Origin: Saccharothrix sp. ALI-22-I
GTDB lineage: Bacteria > Actinomycetota > Actinomycetes > Mycobacteriales > Pseudonocardiaceae
Length of the DNA: 64,000 nt
Assembly (NCBI RefSeq): GCF_001984175.1
Contig: NZ_MTQP01000068.1
Location: 992,001 to 1,056,000, forward strand
Reading direction: 5' to 3'
Of the stretch, positions 40,630-49,891 are shown one piece after another. Numbering within the stretch: the first letter of the stretch is position 1; each line of letters starts with the position of its first letter. A program made the translations under genes and the position numbers. The notes below the pieces were generated by a model. It ran no database searches. It worked only from the letters and a program-made list of their open reading frames with translations, and was not told where the DNA came from.

Positions 40630-41322
40630 ATGACTTCCGTTGAGATCCGCACCCCGGCAGGCGCGACCGACGGTTCCGTCGAGCTGCCCGCCGCGATCTT
40701 CGACGCGCAGGCGAACGTGGCTCTGCTGCACCAGGTCGTCGTGGCCCAGTTGGCCGCGGCCCGCCAGGGCACGCACTCCACCAAGACCCGCGGCGAAGTT
40801 CGCGGTGGTGGCAAGAAGCCGTACCGGCAGAAGGGCACCGGCCGCGCCCGTCAGGGCTCGACCCGCGCGCCGCAGTTCGCCGGTGGTGGCGTCGTCCACG
40901 GCCCGCAGCCGCGTGACTACAGCCAGCGCACCCCCAAGAAGATGAAGGCCGCCGCTCTTCGTGGCGCCCTCTCCGACCGGGCGCGCGCCGGCCAGGTGCA
41001 CGTGGTGACCGGCTTCGTCGAGGGCGACGTGCCTTCGACCAAGACGGCCCGCAAGGTGCTGGGGACGGTCAGCGAGGCCCGCCGCGTGCTGGCCGTGCTG
41101 CTGCGCACGGACGAGGTTTCGTGGGTTTCCCTGCGCAACCTGCCGCACGTGCACATCATCGCGCCGGACCAGCTCAACACCTACGACGTGCTGGTCAACG
41201 ACGACGTGGTGTTCACCAAGGACGCGCTCGACGTGTTCCTGGCGAGCAAGGCCCAGCACGGGCAGGGCTCCGCCGAGGCCACCGCCGAGTCGTCCGAGGT
41301 CGACGAGGAGGCCGCGAAGTGA
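40630..41322 (+). CDS. rplD: 50S ribosomal protein L4
   Basis: 230 residues. The exit-tunnel loop (KKPYRQKGTGRARQGSTRAPQ) is standard for macrolide sensitivity. The C-terminal acidic extension (AEATAESSEVDEEAAK) is typical of actinobacteria. GTGA overlap with rplW. Confidence 0.97.
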   Translation: MTSVEIRTPAGATDGSVELPAAIFDAQANVALLHQVVVAQLAAARQGTHSTKTRGEVRGGGKKPYRQKGTGRARQGSTRAPQFAGGGVVHGPQPRDYSQRTPKKMKAAALRGALSDRARAGQVHVVTGFVEGDVPSTKTARKVLGTVSEARRVLAVLLRTDEVSWVSLRNLPHVHIIAPDQLNTYDVLVNDDVVFTKDALDVFLASKAQHGQGSAEATAESSEVDEEAAK

Positions 41323-41618
41323 TCCCCGACCACCGGGACATCCTGCTCGCGCCGGTCATCTCCGAGAAGTCCTACGGGCTGCTCGAGGAGAACAAGTACA
41401 CCTTCGTGGTGGCTCCCGGCTCGAACAAGACCCAGATCAAGATTGCCGTGGAGAAGGTCTTCGGCGTCAAGGTCGTCAGCGTCAACACGCTCAACCGCCA
41501 GGGCAAGCGCAAGCGCACCCGGACCGGTTATGGCAAGCGCAAGGACACCAAGCGCGCCATCGTGACGCTGTCCGCCGAGAGCAAGCCGATCGAGATCTTC
41601 GGCGGCCCGGCCGCCTGA
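41319..41618 (+). CDS. rplW: 50S ribosomal protein L23
   Basis: 99 residues from the GTG at 41319 (VIPDHRDILLAPVISEKSY), overlapping the rplD stop; an upstream extension in this frame is a shadow of rplD. Sits at the exit tunnel where trigger factor and SRP dock. Confidence 0.96.
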   Translation: MIPDHRDILLAPVISEKSYGLLEENKYTFVVAPGSNKTQIKIAVEKVFGVKVVSVNTLNRQGKRKRTRTGYGKRKDTKRAIVTLSAESKPIEIFGGPAA

Positions 41619-41640
41619 TGACGACGAGGACTGCGTAGAG

Positions 41641-42477
41641 ATGGGCATTCGCAAGTACAAGCCGACGACCCCCGGTCGTCGCGGTGCGAGCGTCTCCGAC
41701 TTCGCCGAGATCACTCGGACGACGCCGGAGAAGTCGCTGGTCCGCCCGCTGCACGGCCGTGGTGGCCGCAACGCGTCGGGCAAGATCACGACGCGGCACA
41801 AGGGTGGCGGCCACAAGCGGGCCTACCGCCTCATCGACTTCCGCCGCACCGACAAGGACGGCGTGCCGGCCAAGGTCGCGCACATCGAATACGACCCCAA
41901 CCGCACCGCGCGCATCGCGCTGCTGCACTACCTCGACGGCGAGAAGCGCTACATCATCGCCCCGTCGAAGTTGCAGCAGGGCGACATGGTGGAGAACGGC
42001 CCGAAGGCTGACATCAAGCCGGGCAACAACCTCCCGCTGCGCAACATCCCGGTCGGCACCGTGATCCACGCGATCGAGCTCCGCCCCGGCGGCGGCGCGA
42101 AGATCGCCCGGTCCGCGGGCGCCAGCGTGCAGCTCGTCGCCAAGGACGGCCCCTACGCCCAGCTGCGGATGCCCTCGGGCGAAATCCGCAACGTGGACGT
42201 CCGGTGCCGCGCCACGGTCGGCGAGGTCGGCAACGCCGAGCACCAGAACATCAACTGGGGCAAGGCCGGCCGGATGCGCTGGAAGGGCCGCAAGCCCACC
42301 GTCCGCGGTGTCGCCATGAACCCGGTCGACCACCCGCACGGTGGTGGTGAGGGCAAAACCTCCGGTGGTCGCCACCCGGTGAACCCGGCGGGCAAGCCCG
42401 AGGGTCGTACCCGTCGCCGGAACAAGCCAAGCGACAAGCTCATCGTCCGGCGTCGTCGCACCGGTAAGAAGCGCTGA
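41641..42477 (+). CDS. rplB: 50S ribosomal protein L2
   Basis: 278 residues, usual length. The conserved C-terminal motif NPVDHPHGGGEGK, containing the His important near the peptidyl transferase centre, is present, followed by a basic tail. Confidence 0.98.
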   Translation: MGIRKYKPTTPGRRGASVSDFAEITRTTPEKSLVRPLHGRGGRNASGKITTRHKGGGHKRAYRLIDFRRTDKDGVPAKVAHIEYDPNRTARIALLHYLDGEKRYIIAPSKLQQGDMVENGPKADIKPGNNLPLRNIPVGTVIHAIELRPGGGAKIARSAGASVQLVAKDGPYAQLRMPSGEIRNVDVRCRATVGEVGNAEHQNINWGKAGRMRWKGRKPTVRGVAMNPVDHPHGGGEGKTSGGRHPVNPAGKPEGRTRRRNKPSDKLIVRRRRTGKKR

Positions 42478-42495
42478 GCAGGGAGGGAGTGAAGG

Positions 42496-42777
42496 ATGCC
42501 TCGCAGCCTTAAGAAGGGCCCCTTCGTGGACGACCACCTGCTCAAGAAGGTGGACGTCCTCAACGAGTCGGGCAAGAAGACCGTCATCAAGACCTGGTCC
42601 CGCCGGTCGACGATCATCCCCGACATGTTGGGCCACACGATCGCGGTGCACGACGGCCGCAAGCACGTGCCGGTGTTCGTCTCGGAGGCGATGGTCGGGC
42701 ACAAGCTCGGCGAATTCGCCCCGACCCGCACGTTCAAGGGCCACATCAAGGACGACCGGAAGTCGCGCCGTCGCTAG
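42496..42777 (+). CDS. rpsS: 30S ribosomal protein S19
   Basis: 93 residues (MPRSLKKGPFVDDHLLKKV). Pairs with S13 at the head of the small subunit. GGAGGGAG ribosome-binding site upstream; 35 bp before rplV. Confidence 0.97.
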   Translation: MPRSLKKGPFVDDHLLKKVDVLNESGKKTVIKTWSRRSTIIPDMLGHTIAVHDGRKHVPVFVSEAMVGHKLGEFAPTRTFKGHIKDDRKSRRR

Positions 42778-42812
42778 GCGACGAACTAGAGGAAGAGCAA
42801 GGGGAAGCAGCG

Positions 42813-43229
42813 ATGAACGCCCGTAACGAAGCCGAAGCGCCGGAGCTCCCGCGCGCCGTGGCTCGGGCTCGCTACGTCCGTGACACGCCCATGAAGGTGC
42901 GTCGCGTCGTCGAGCTCATCAGGGGTCGTAGCGCCAGCGAGGCCCTGGCCGTGCTCCAGTTCGCGCCGCAGGCGGCAAGTGAGCCGGTCCGCAAGGTGCT
43001 CGCGAGCGCCGTGGCCAACGCCGAGAACAACCTGTCCCTGGACCCCGACACCCTGTGGGTGTCGAAGGTCTACGTGGACGAGGGTCCGACCCTCAAGCGG
43101 TTCCGCCCGCGCGCCCAGGGCCGTGCATACCGGATCCGCAAGCGGACGAGCCACATCACCGTCGAGGTGGAGAGCCGTCCGAAGAAGACCAGCGCGAAGG
43201 CCGGCGCTGACAGGAAGGGGGCTCGGTAG
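42813..43229 (+). CDS. rplV: 50S ribosomal protein L22
   Basis: 138 residues. The tunnel-reaching beta hairpin (RPRAQGRAYRIRKRTSH) is conserved, and a short Lys/Ala-rich C-terminal tail follows. Its TAG stop shares one base with the GTG of rpsC. Confidence 0.97.
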   Translation: MNARNEAEAPELPRAVARARYVRDTPMKVRRVVELIRGRSASEALAVLQFAPQAASEPVRKVLASAVANAENNLSLDPDTLWVSKVYVDEGPTLKRFRPRAQGRAYRIRKRTSHITVEVESRPKKTSAKAGADRKGAR

Positions 43230-44053
43230 TGGGCCAGAAAATCAACCCGCACGGCTTCCGACTTGGTATCACCACGGACTGGAAGTCCCGCTGGTACGCC
43301 GACAAGCAGTACGCGGAGTACGTGGCCGAGGATGTCAAGATCCGCAAGCTGCTCTCCAAGGGCATGGAGCGGGCCGGCATCTCGAAGGTGGAGATCGAGC
43401 GCACCCGTGACCGGGTTCGCGTCGACATCCACACCGCTCGGCCGGGCATCGTCATCGGCCGTCGCGGCGCGGAGGCCGACCGCATCCGCGGTGAGCTGGA
43501 GAAGCTCACCAAGAAGCAGGTGCAGCTCAACATCCTTGAGGTGAAGAGCCCCGAGTCGGACGCGCAGCTCGTCGCGCAGGGCGTGGCGGAGCAGCTGTCC
43601 AACCGGGTCGCCTTCCGCCGTGCGATGCGCAAGGCCATCCAGTCGGCCATGCGTTCGCCGCAGGTCAAGGGCATCCGCGTGCAGTGTGGCGGTCGTCTCG
43701 GCGGTGCCGAGATGTCCCGCTCCGAGCACTACCGCGATGGCCGTGTCCCGCTGCACACGCTGCGCGCTGACATCGACTACGGCTTCTTCGAGGCCCGCAC
43801 CACGTTCGGCCGGATCGGCGTGAAGGTGTGGATCTACAAGGGCGACATCGTCGGTGGCATCAGCGCCAAGCGCGAGCGTGACGCCGCTCCGGCGGCCGAC
43901 CGCGCGCCGCGCCGCGACCGCAACGAACGCCCGAACCGGGCGCGTCGTTCCGGTGCCAGCGGCACCACCGCGACCAGCACCGAGGCCGGTCGGGCCGCTG
44001 CGGGCGATCAGACCGCCGCACCGACCGCGACCGAAGAGAAGACGGAGGGCTGA
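43229..44053 (+). CDS. rpsC: 30S ribosomal protein S3
   Basis: 274 residues, GTG start (MGQKINPHGFRLGITTDWKS). KH domain with the GxxG loop in GIVIGRRGAE and the mRNA-helicase-associated C-terminal domain. About 60 low-complexity residues rich in Arg, Ala and Thr extend beyond the core, as in other actinobacteria. Confidence 0.97.
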   Translation: MGQKINPHGFRLGITTDWKSRWYADKQYAEYVAEDVKIRKLLSKGMERAGISKVEIERTRDRVRVDIHTARPGIVIGRRGAEADRIRGELEKLTKKQVQLNILEVKSPESDAQLVAQGVAEQLSNRVAFRRAMRKAIQSAMRSPQVKGIRVQCGGRLGGAEMSRSEHYRDGRVPLHTLRADIDYGFFEARTTFGRIGVKVWIYKGDIVGGISAKRERDAAPAADRAPRRDRNERPNRARRSGASGTTATSTEAGRAAAGDQTAAPTATEEKTEG

Positions 44054-44056
44054 GTC

Positions 44057-44476
44057 GTGCTCATCCCGCGCAGGGTTAAGCACCGCAAGCAGCACCACCC
44101 CGGACGGTCCGGTGCTGCCAAGGGCGGCACGAGGGTCACCTTCGGCGAGTTCGGCATCCAGGCTCTGGAGCCCGCCTACGTGACCAACCGGCAGATCGAG
44201 TCGGCTCGTATCGCCATCACCCGGCACATCCGCCGTGGTGGCAAGGTCTGGATCAACATCTTCCCGGACCGCCCGCTGACCAAGAAGCCGGCCGAGACCC
44301 GCATGGGTTCCGGTAAGGGTTCGCCGGAGTGGTGGGTGGCCAACGTCAAGCCGGGTCGGGTGCTCTTCGAGATGAGCTTCCCGAACGAGGCTGTGGCCCG
44401 CGAGGCGCTGCGTCGCGCGATCCACAAGCTCCCGATGAAGTGCCGCATCGTTACGCGTGAGGGTGGTGAGTTCTGA
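44057..44476 (+). CDS. rplP: 50S ribosomal protein L16
   Basis: 139 residues, GTG start (MLIPRRVKHRKQHHPGRSG). Its stop overlaps the rpmC ATG by one base. Binds near the A-site of the large subunit. Confidence 0.97.
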   Translation: MLIPRRVKHRKQHHPGRSGAAKGGTRVTFGEFGIQALEPAYVTNRQIESARIAITRHIRRGGKVWINIFPDRPLTKKPAETRMGSGKGSPEWWVANVKPGRVLFEMSFPNEAVAREALRRAIHKLPMKCRIVTREGGEF

Positions 44477-44724
44477 TGGCAGCGGGTACCACCGCTACCG
44501 AGCTGCGCGAGCTCACCGAGGAAGAGCTCGTTCTGCGCCTGAGGGAGGCGAAGGAAGAGCTGTTCAACCTTCGCTTCCAGATGGCCACCGGGCAGCTCGA
44601 CAACAACCGCCGCCTGCGGACGATCCGGCACGAAATCGCCCGGATCTACACCGTGATGCGGGAGCGGGAGCTCGGTCTCTCCGTCTCCCCCGACGCGGTT
44701 TCCACTGGTGAGGGTGCGGCATGA
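44476..44724 (+). CDS. rpmC: 50S ribosomal protein L29
   Basis: 82 residues, two long helices (TELRELTEEELVLRLREAKEE and FNLRFQMATGQLDNNRRLR). One-base overlap with rplP, 4-bp overlap with rpsQ. Confidence 0.96.
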   Translation: MAAGTTATELRELTEEELVLRLREAKEELFNLRFQMATGQLDNNRRLRTIRHEIARIYTVMRERELGLSVSPDAVSTGEGAA

Positions 44725-45008
44725 GCGAGAGCAACGAAGTGACTACGGCTACCGAGGTTCGCAACGACCGGAAGGTCCGCGAGGGCTACGTCGTGTCCGA
44801 CAAGATGGACAAGACGATCGTGGTCGCACTGGAGGACCGGAAGAAGCACCGCCGGTACTCGAAGGTCCTGCGCTCCACCACCAAGGTGAAGGCGCACGAC
44901 GAGCAGAACACCGCCGGTATCGGCGACCGCGTCCTGCTCATGGAGACGCGGCCGCTGTCGGCCACCAAGCGCTGGCGCCTCGTCGAGATCCTCGAAAAGG
45001 CCAAGTAA
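44721..45008 (+). CDS. rpsQ: 30S ribosomal protein S17
   Basis: 95 residues, ATG start in an ATGA overlap with rpmC. OB-fold core REGYVVSDKMDKTIVVALED is conserved, with a short N-terminal extension (MSESNEVTTATEVRND). End of the S10 block; 68 bp then separate it from rplN. Confidence 0.96.
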   Translation: MSESNEVTTATEVRNDRKVREGYVVSDKMDKTIVVALEDRKKHRRYSKVLRSTTKVKAHDEQNTAGIGDRVLLMETRPLSATKRWRLVEILEKAK

Positions 45009-45076
45009 CCAGTCGTTACGACCGAGCCCGTCAGGTCGGAAATCTGGCGGGCCAGGAATGGTCAAGGAGCAGGTAA

Positions 45077-45445
45077 GTGATCCAGCAGGAGTCGCGGCTG
45101 CGCGTCGCCGACAACACCGGTGCGAAGGAAATCCTCTGCATCCGTGTTCTCGGTGGCTCGGGCCGCCGCTACGCGGGCATCGGGGACATCATCGTCGCCA
45201 CGGTGAAGCAGGCCATCCCCGGCGCCGGCGTCAAGAAGGGCGACGTCGTCAAGGCGGTCATCGTCCGCACCGTCAAGGAGAAGCGCCGTCCGGATGGCTC
45301 TTACATCCGGTTCGACGAGAACGCCGCGGTGCTCATCAAGAACGACAACGAGCCGCGGGGCACCCGCATCTTCGGCCCGGTCGGTCGAGAGCTGCGCGAC
45401 AAGAAGTTCATGAAGATCATCTCGTTGGCGCCGGAGGTGCTCTGA
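45077..45445 (+). CDS. rplN: 50S ribosomal protein L14
   Basis: 122 residues, GTG start (MIQQESRLRVADNTGAKEILC), standard length. First gene of the spc block, with AAGGAG 8 nt upstream. Confidence 0.97.
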   Translation: MIQQESRLRVADNTGAKEILCIRVLGGSGRRYAGIGDIIVATVKQAIPGAGVKKGDVVKAVIVRTVKEKRRPDGSYIRFDENAAVLIKNDNEPRGTRIFGPVGRELRDKKFMKIISLAPEVL

Positions 45446-45446
45446 C

Positions 45447-45761
45447 ATGAAGGTGAAGAAGGGCGACACGGTCGTCGTTATCGCCGGCAAGGACAAGGGT
45501 GCTCGCGGCAAGGTCATCATGGCCTACCCCGCTGAGAACCGCGTCCTGGTCGAGGGCGTCAACCGCATCAAGAAGCACACCAGGATCACGCAGACCCAGC
45601 GCGGCGCGCAGTCGGGCGGCATCGTGACCCAGGAAGCCCCCGTCCACGTGTCCAACGTGATGGTGGTCGACTCGGACGGCAAGCCGACCCGCGTGGGCTA
45701 CCGGACGAACGACGAGGGCAAGCGGGTCCGCATTTCCCGTCGTAACGGGAAGGACATCTGA
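45447..45761 (+). CDS. rplX: 50S ribosomal protein L24
   Basis: 104 residues with the N-terminal KOW motif (KGDTVVVIAGKDKGARGKV). Initiates large-subunit assembly. 1 bp after rplN and one-base overlap with rplE. Confidence 0.97.
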   Translation: MKVKKGDTVVVIAGKDKGARGKVIMAYPAENRVLVEGVNRIKKHTRITQTQRGAQSGGIVTQEAPVHVSNVMVVDSDGKPTRVGYRTNDEGKRVRISRRNGKDI

Positions 45762-46324
45762 TGACCACCGTTGAGAAGACCATTCCGCGACTGAAGACTC
45801 GCTACCGCGAGGAGATCGTCGCCGCGCTGCGCGAGCAGTTCGAGTACGCCAACGTCATGCAGATCCCGGGCGTGGTGAAGGTCGTCGTCAACATGGGTGT
45901 CGGCGACGCCGCCCGTGACGGCAAGCTGATCGAGGGTGCCGTCAAGGACCTGTCGATCATCACCGGCCAGCGCCCCGAGGTTCGTCGGGCCCGCAAGTCC
46001 ATCGCGCAGTTCAAGCTGCGCGAGGGCATGCCGATCGGTGCGCGCGTCACGCTGCGCGGCGACCGCATGTGGGAGTTCCTGGACCGCCTGCTGACGATCG
46101 CGCTGCCGCGTATCCGCGACTTCCGCGGCCTCTCGGGCAAGCAGTTCGACGGCAACGGGAACTACACGTTCGGCCTCAACGAGCAGTCGATGTTCCACGA
46201 GATCGACCCGGACGCGATCGACCGCCCCCGCGGTATGGACATCACCGTGGTGACGACCGCGACCAACGACGACGAGGGCCGGGCGCTGCTGAAGCTCCTG
46301 GGCTTCCCGTTCAAGGAGAACTGA
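45761..46324 (+). CDS. rplE: 50S ribosomal protein L5
   Basis: 187 residues; the 5S rRNA-binding core (NVMQIPGVVKVVVNMGVGDA) and the C-terminal RGMDITVVTTATNDDEGRAL segment are conserved. Stop shares one base with the S14 start. Confidence 0.97.
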   Translation: MTTVEKTIPRLKTRYREEIVAALREQFEYANVMQIPGVVKVVVNMGVGDAARDGKLIEGAVKDLSIITGQRPEVRRARKSIAQFKLREGMPIGARVTLRGDRMWEFLDRLLTIALPRIRDFRGLSGKQFDGNGNYTFGLNEQSMFHEIDPDAIDRPRGMDITVVTTATNDDEGRALLKLLGFPFKEN

Positions 46325-46509
46325 TGGCCAAGAAGGCGCTGATCAACAAGGCCGCGGCCAAGCCGAAGTTCAAGGTGCGGGGTTACACCCGCTGCCAGCG
46401 TTGCGGTCGCCCGCACTCGGTGTTCCGCAAGTTCGGCCTGTGCCGGATCTGCCTCCGCGAGATGGCGCACCGGGGCGAGCTGCCCGGTGTGAGCAAGTCC
46501 AGCTGGTAA
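46324..46509 (+). CDS. rpsZ: 30S ribosomal protein S14, type Z (zinc form)
   Basis: 61 residues from the ATG at 46324, overlapping rplE by one base. The short S14 form with zinc ribbon CQRCGRP...CRIC, needed under zinc-replete conditions. The zinc-free paralogue, if any, is outside the window. Confidence 0.96.
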   Translation: MAKKALINKAAAKPKFKVRGYTRCQRCGRPHSVFRKFGLCRICLREMAHRGELPGVSKSSW

Positions 46510-46636
46510 GTCCGGCTCGGCGGCAGGTTTTCTAAGACTCATCACTTCGCTGTAGGCCCGTCCACGACCAGCCGGCCGCAAGGCCGGCTCGGACCCTGGC
46601 TGGGGAACCGCAGCGAGAAAGGTTGACCAGGTCACC

Positions 46637-47035
46637 ATGACGATGACCGACCCGATCGCAGACATGTTGACGCGTCTGCGGAACGCGAACTCGGCTTACC
46701 ACGACAAGGTCGTGATGCCGCACTCGAAGTTGAAGGCCAACATCGCCGAGATCCTCAAGCGCGAGGGCTACATCGCGAGCTACCGCGATGAGCAGGGCGA
46801 TGTGGCGAAGAACCTGGTCATCGAGCTGAAGTACGGCCCGAACCGGGAGCGCAGCATCGCCGGCCTGCGCCGTGTGTCGAAGCCGGGCCTGCGCGTGTAC
46901 GCGAAGTCGACCAACCTGCCGAAGGTGCTGGGCGGTCTGGGCGTCGCGATCATTTCGACCTCTGGCGGTCTGATGACCGACCGCCAGGCCAACAAGTCGG
47001 GCGTGGGCGGAGAAGTCCTCGCCTACGTCTGGTGA
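46637..47035 (+). CDS. rpsH: 30S ribosomal protein S8
   Basis: 132 residues (MTMTDPIADMLTRLRNANSAY). The C-terminal RNA-binding motif ISTSGGLMTDRQA is present. In E. coli S8 represses the spc operon at rplE; no such site could be identified here. The 127-bp gap upstream holds nothing clear. Confidence 0.97.
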   Translation: MTMTDPIADMLTRLRNANSAYHDKVVMPHSKLKANIAEILKREGYIASYRDEQGDVAKNLVIELKYGPNRERSIAGLRRVSKPGLRVYAKSTNLPKVLGGLGVAIISTSGGLMTDRQANKSGVGGEVLAYVW

Positions 47036-47052
47036 GGAAGGGGGACTAGGCA

Positions 47053-47592
47053 ATGTCGCGCATCGGAAAACTGCCGATCACCGTCCCCTCCGGGGTCGAC
47101 GTGAACATCGACGGCCAGGCTGTCAGCGTGAAGGGCCCGAAGGGCACCCTGTCGCTGAACATCGCTGAGCCGATCATCATCGAGAAGGCCGACGACGGCA
47201 CTCTCGAGGTGAAGCGCCCGAACGACGAGCGTCGCAGCCGCTCGCTGCACGGCCTGTCGCGCACCCTGGTGCAGAACATGGTCGTCGGCGTGACCCAGGG
47301 CTACGAGAAGAAGATGGAAATCCACGGTGTCGGTTACCGCGTGGCGCTGAAGGGCTCCGATCTGGAGTTCGCGCTGGGCTACAGCCACCCGGTGAAGGTG
47401 GAGGCCCCCGCGGGCATCACCTTCGCGGTGGAGACCCCGACCCGCTTCTCCGTGGCCGGCATCGACAAGCAGCTCGTCGGCGAGGTCGCCGCCAACATCC
47501 GCAAGCTGCGCAAGCCCGACCCGTACAAGGGCAAGGGTGTGCGGTACTCGGGTGAGAAGATCCGCCGCAAGGTCGGAAAGACGGGTAAGTGA
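47053..47592 (+). CDS. rplF: 50S ribosomal protein L6
   Basis: 179 residues (MSRIGKLPITVPSGVDV), two related domains, C-terminal motif PDPYKGKGVRYSGEKIRRK intact. Located near the sarcin-ricin loop. Confidence 0.97.
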   Translation: MSRIGKLPITVPSGVDVNIDGQAVSVKGPKGTLSLNIAEPIIIEKADDGTLEVKRPNDERRSRSLHGLSRTLVQNMVVGVTQGYEKKMEIHGVGYRVALKGSDLEFALGYSHPVKVEAPAGITFAVETPTRFSVAGIDKQLVGEVAANIRKLRKPDPYKGKGVRYSGEKIRRKVGKTGK

Positions 47593-47593
47593 C

Positions 47594-47992
47594 ATGAGCG
47601 AGACTGCAACGAAGCGCAAGCCGGTGGGCAAGGACATCTCGACCACTCGCCGCATCGCCAAGACCCGCCGTCACTTCCGCCTCCGCAAGAAGGTCAGCGG
47701 CACGGCGGAGCGCCCGCGCCTGGTCGTGCACCGGTCGTCCAAGCACATCACCGTGCAGATCATCGACGACATCGCCGGCCACACCCTGGCGGCGGCTTCC
47801 TCGGTCGAGGCGGACGTCCGCGCGATCGACGGCGACAAGAAGGCCCGTGCGGCGAAGGTCGGCCAGCTGGCCGCCGCCCGTGCCAAGGACGCCGGGATCA
47901 GCAAGGTGGTCTTCGACCGCGGCGGCAACGCCTACCACGGTCGGATCGCCGCTCTGGCCGATGCCGCCCGTGAGGCTGGGCTGGAGTTCTGA
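47594..47992 (+). CDS. rplR: 50S ribosomal protein L18
   Basis: 132 residues from the ATG at 47594, 1 bp after rplF; an earlier in-frame start lies inside rplF. Basic N-terminus and the 5S-binding core (ERPRLVVHRSSKHITVQIIDD). Confidence 0.96.
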   Translation: MSETATKRKPVGKDISTTRRIAKTRRHFRLRKKVSGTAERPRLVVHRSSKHITVQIIDDIAGHTLAAASSVEADVRAIDGDKKARAAKVGQLAAARAKDAGISKVVFDRGGNAYHGRIAALADAAREAGLEF

Positions 47993-48026
47993 CAATGCAC
48001 ATGAACCGAATTGAGAGGGACGCCTG

Positions 48027-48632
48027 ATGCCAGGACGCACGCGTCGCGAAGGCGGCGGGGGCGAGCGCGGAGAGCGTCGCGACCGTCGTGACGGCGGCCG
48101 CGGCGGCGCGGCCCAGGAGAAGACCCCGCACCTGGAGCGCGTGGTTGCGATCAACCGCGTCTCCAAGGTCGTCAAGGGTGGTCGTCGCTTCAGCTTCACC
48201 GCGCTGGTCGTGGTCGGCGACGGTGACGGCATGGTCGGTGTCGGCTACGGCAAGGCCAAGGAAGTGCCGGCGGCGATCGCCAAGGGTGTCGAGGAGGCGA
48301 AGAAGAACTTCTTCCGCGTCCCTCGCATCGCGGGCACGATCCCTCACCCGATCCAGGGCGAGAAGGCGGCCGGTGTCGTGCTGCTGCGTCCGGCCTCGGC
48401 CGGTACCGGTGTCATCGCCGGTGGCGCGGTTCGCGCGGTGCTGGAGTGCGCCGGTGTCCACGACGTGCTGAGCAAGTCGCTGGGCTCCGACAACGCCATC
48501 AACATCGTGCACGCCACGGTGGCGGCCCTGAAGGGTCTCCAGCGTCCCGAGGAGGTGGCCGCCCGCCGCGGTCTGCCGCTCGAGGATGTGGCTCCCGCCG
48601 GCATGCTCCGTGCCCGTGCAGGGGCGGTGTGA
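48027..48632 (+). CDS. rpsE: 30S ribosomal protein S5
   Basis: 201 residues. N-terminal Arg/Gly-rich extension (TRREGGGGERGERRDRRDGG), then the double-stranded RNA-binding core with the spectinomycin-site loop (VVKGGRRFSF) unchanged. Confidence 0.97.
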   Translation: MPGRTRREGGGGERGERRDRRDGGRGGAAQEKTPHLERVVAINRVSKVVKGGRRFSFTALVVVGDGDGMVGVGYGKAKEVPAAIAKGVEEAKKNFFRVPRIAGTIPHPIQGEKAAGVVLLRPASAGTGVIAGGAVRAVLECAGVHDVLSKSLGSDNAINIVHATVAALKGLQRPEEVAARRGLPLEDVAPAGMLRARAGAV

Positions 48633-48634
48633 CC

Positions 48635-48820
48635 ATGGCTCAGCTCAAGGTGACCCAGGTCAAGAGCAGCATCGGTACCAAGCACAACCACCGTGAGTCC
48701 CTCCGGACCCTGGGGTTGCGCAAGATCCGCCAGTCGGTGGTCCGCGAGGACACGCCGCAGGTTCGCGGCCTGATCCACGCCGTGCGCCACCTGGTGGTCG
48801 TCGAGGAGGTCCAGTCGTGA
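48635..48820 (+). CDS. rpmD: 50S ribosomal protein L30
   Basis: 61 residues from the ATG at 48635, 2 bp after rpsE (MAQLKVTQVKSSIGTKHNHR). Standard short bacterial form. GTGA overlap with rplO. Confidence 0.96.
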   Translation: MAQLKVTQVKSSIGTKHNHRESLRTLGLRKIRQSVVREDTPQVRGLIHAVRHLVVVEEVQS

Positions 48821-49260
48821 CCATCAAGATCCATGACCTGCGTCCGGCACCCGGCGCCAAGACCGCGAAGACCCGTGTCGGTCGCGGTGAGGGCTCCAAG
48901 GGCAAGACGGCCGGTCGCGGTACGAAGGGCACCGGAGCGCGGAAGAACGTTTCCCCGCGCTTCGAAGGTGGCCAGATGCCGCTGCACATGCGCCTGCCGA
49001 AGCTGAAGGGCTTCCGCAACCCGTTCCGCACCGAGTACCAGGTGGTGAACGTGGGCGACCTCGCCCGGGTGTTCCCGGACGGCGGTCGGGTGGACGTGGA
49101 CGCGCTGGTCCACGCGGGCCTGGTGCGCAAGAACGAGCTCGTCAAGGTCCTCGGCAACGGTGACCTGGACGGCGTCAAGCTGGACGTCGTGGCGAACAAG
49201 TTCTCCGGCAGCGCGGTCGAGAAGATCGCCGCCGCCGGTGGCACCACCACCGTGCTCTGA
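48817..49260 (+). CDS. rplO: 50S ribosomal protein L15
   Basis: 147 residues, GTG start. N-terminal GR-rich extension (GRGEGSKGKTAGRGTKGTG) and C-terminal globular domain. Last gene before the terminator at 49273-49306; secY is transcribed separately here. Confidence 0.97.
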   Translation: MTIKIHDLRPAPGAKTAKTRVGRGEGSKGKTAGRGTKGTGARKNVSPRFEGGQMPLHMRLPKLKGFRNPFRTEYQVVNVGDLARVFPDGGRVDVDALVHAGLVRKNELVKVLGNGDLDGVKLDVVANKFSGSAVEKIAAAGGTTTVL

Positions 49261-49891
49261 GCACACACTGACGAACGGCCCCGGAGCCTCCGCTCCGGGG
49301 CCGTTCGCGTTCCCCGGTTATTGACGTTTGCCGGCGGCTGCCAGGGGTGTCCCACCGGCGAGGGACGCCGTGGCGGAGCTGGTGAGACGGACGTTCGCGC
49401 AGGGCGTAAACAGTCGGCAGCCGGGGTTGGCGTGCTCGCCCGGGGCTCGGGGTCTTCGTCGGCGCCTCTGGCCTGGTCGCATTGACCCCTGGCCGCCCGA
49501 ACCCCCTGGGTATGGCACGGCGCCACCACGGCCCTCTCAAGGCCGCTACGGCGCTCCTGGGCCGCCTTGTGGCTGTTCTGCGTCTTGCAAGCTGTTCTAC
49601 TGGGTATGGCGGATGCGCCGGCGACGAACCGAACTTGATCCATTCGGGGGCTTGCCGGCTGTCGTAGCCGATCAGGTACGAAGTGTGAAGGGCGACTGCC
49701 TACGGCGATCGGCCAAGCGGCTGTTAAAGTCGCGGGCTGAACCCGGATGCCCTCCGGGTCGGTCGCGGCTACCCGTCGCTTCCGCCACCGTCGGCGATGG
49801 TCGACGGCATGTCCGCAAGACTGTGCCGGCAACACAGCCGGCACCGCAGGATGCCGACCCCAGTGGGGCGGCAACGCTGATGGAGGTTCGC
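49261..49891 (+). promoter_or_regulatory. rplO-secY intergenic region with likely secY promoter
   Basis: 631 bp, unusually long inside a ribosomal cluster. After the terminator no convincing gene is seen; readings of 60-120 residues lack good starts or composition. TAAAGT at 49725-49730 matches the TANNNT -10 form but has no clear -35. GGAGG at 49882-49886 lies 5 nt before the secY GTG. Confidence 0.4.
49273..49306 (+). terminator. Terminator after rplO
   Basis: A 15-bp perfect stem (GAACGGCCCCGGAGC, 49273-49287, with 49292-49306) and a 4-nt loop CTCC, 12 bp after rplO. The core GGCCCCGGAGC/GCTCCGGGGCC is the same as in the rpoC terminator 29 kb away. Confidence 0.8.

Noticed and set aside
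49482..49667. 61-residue reading in the rplO-secY gap
   Set aside because: No ribosome-binding site and no recognisable protein character.
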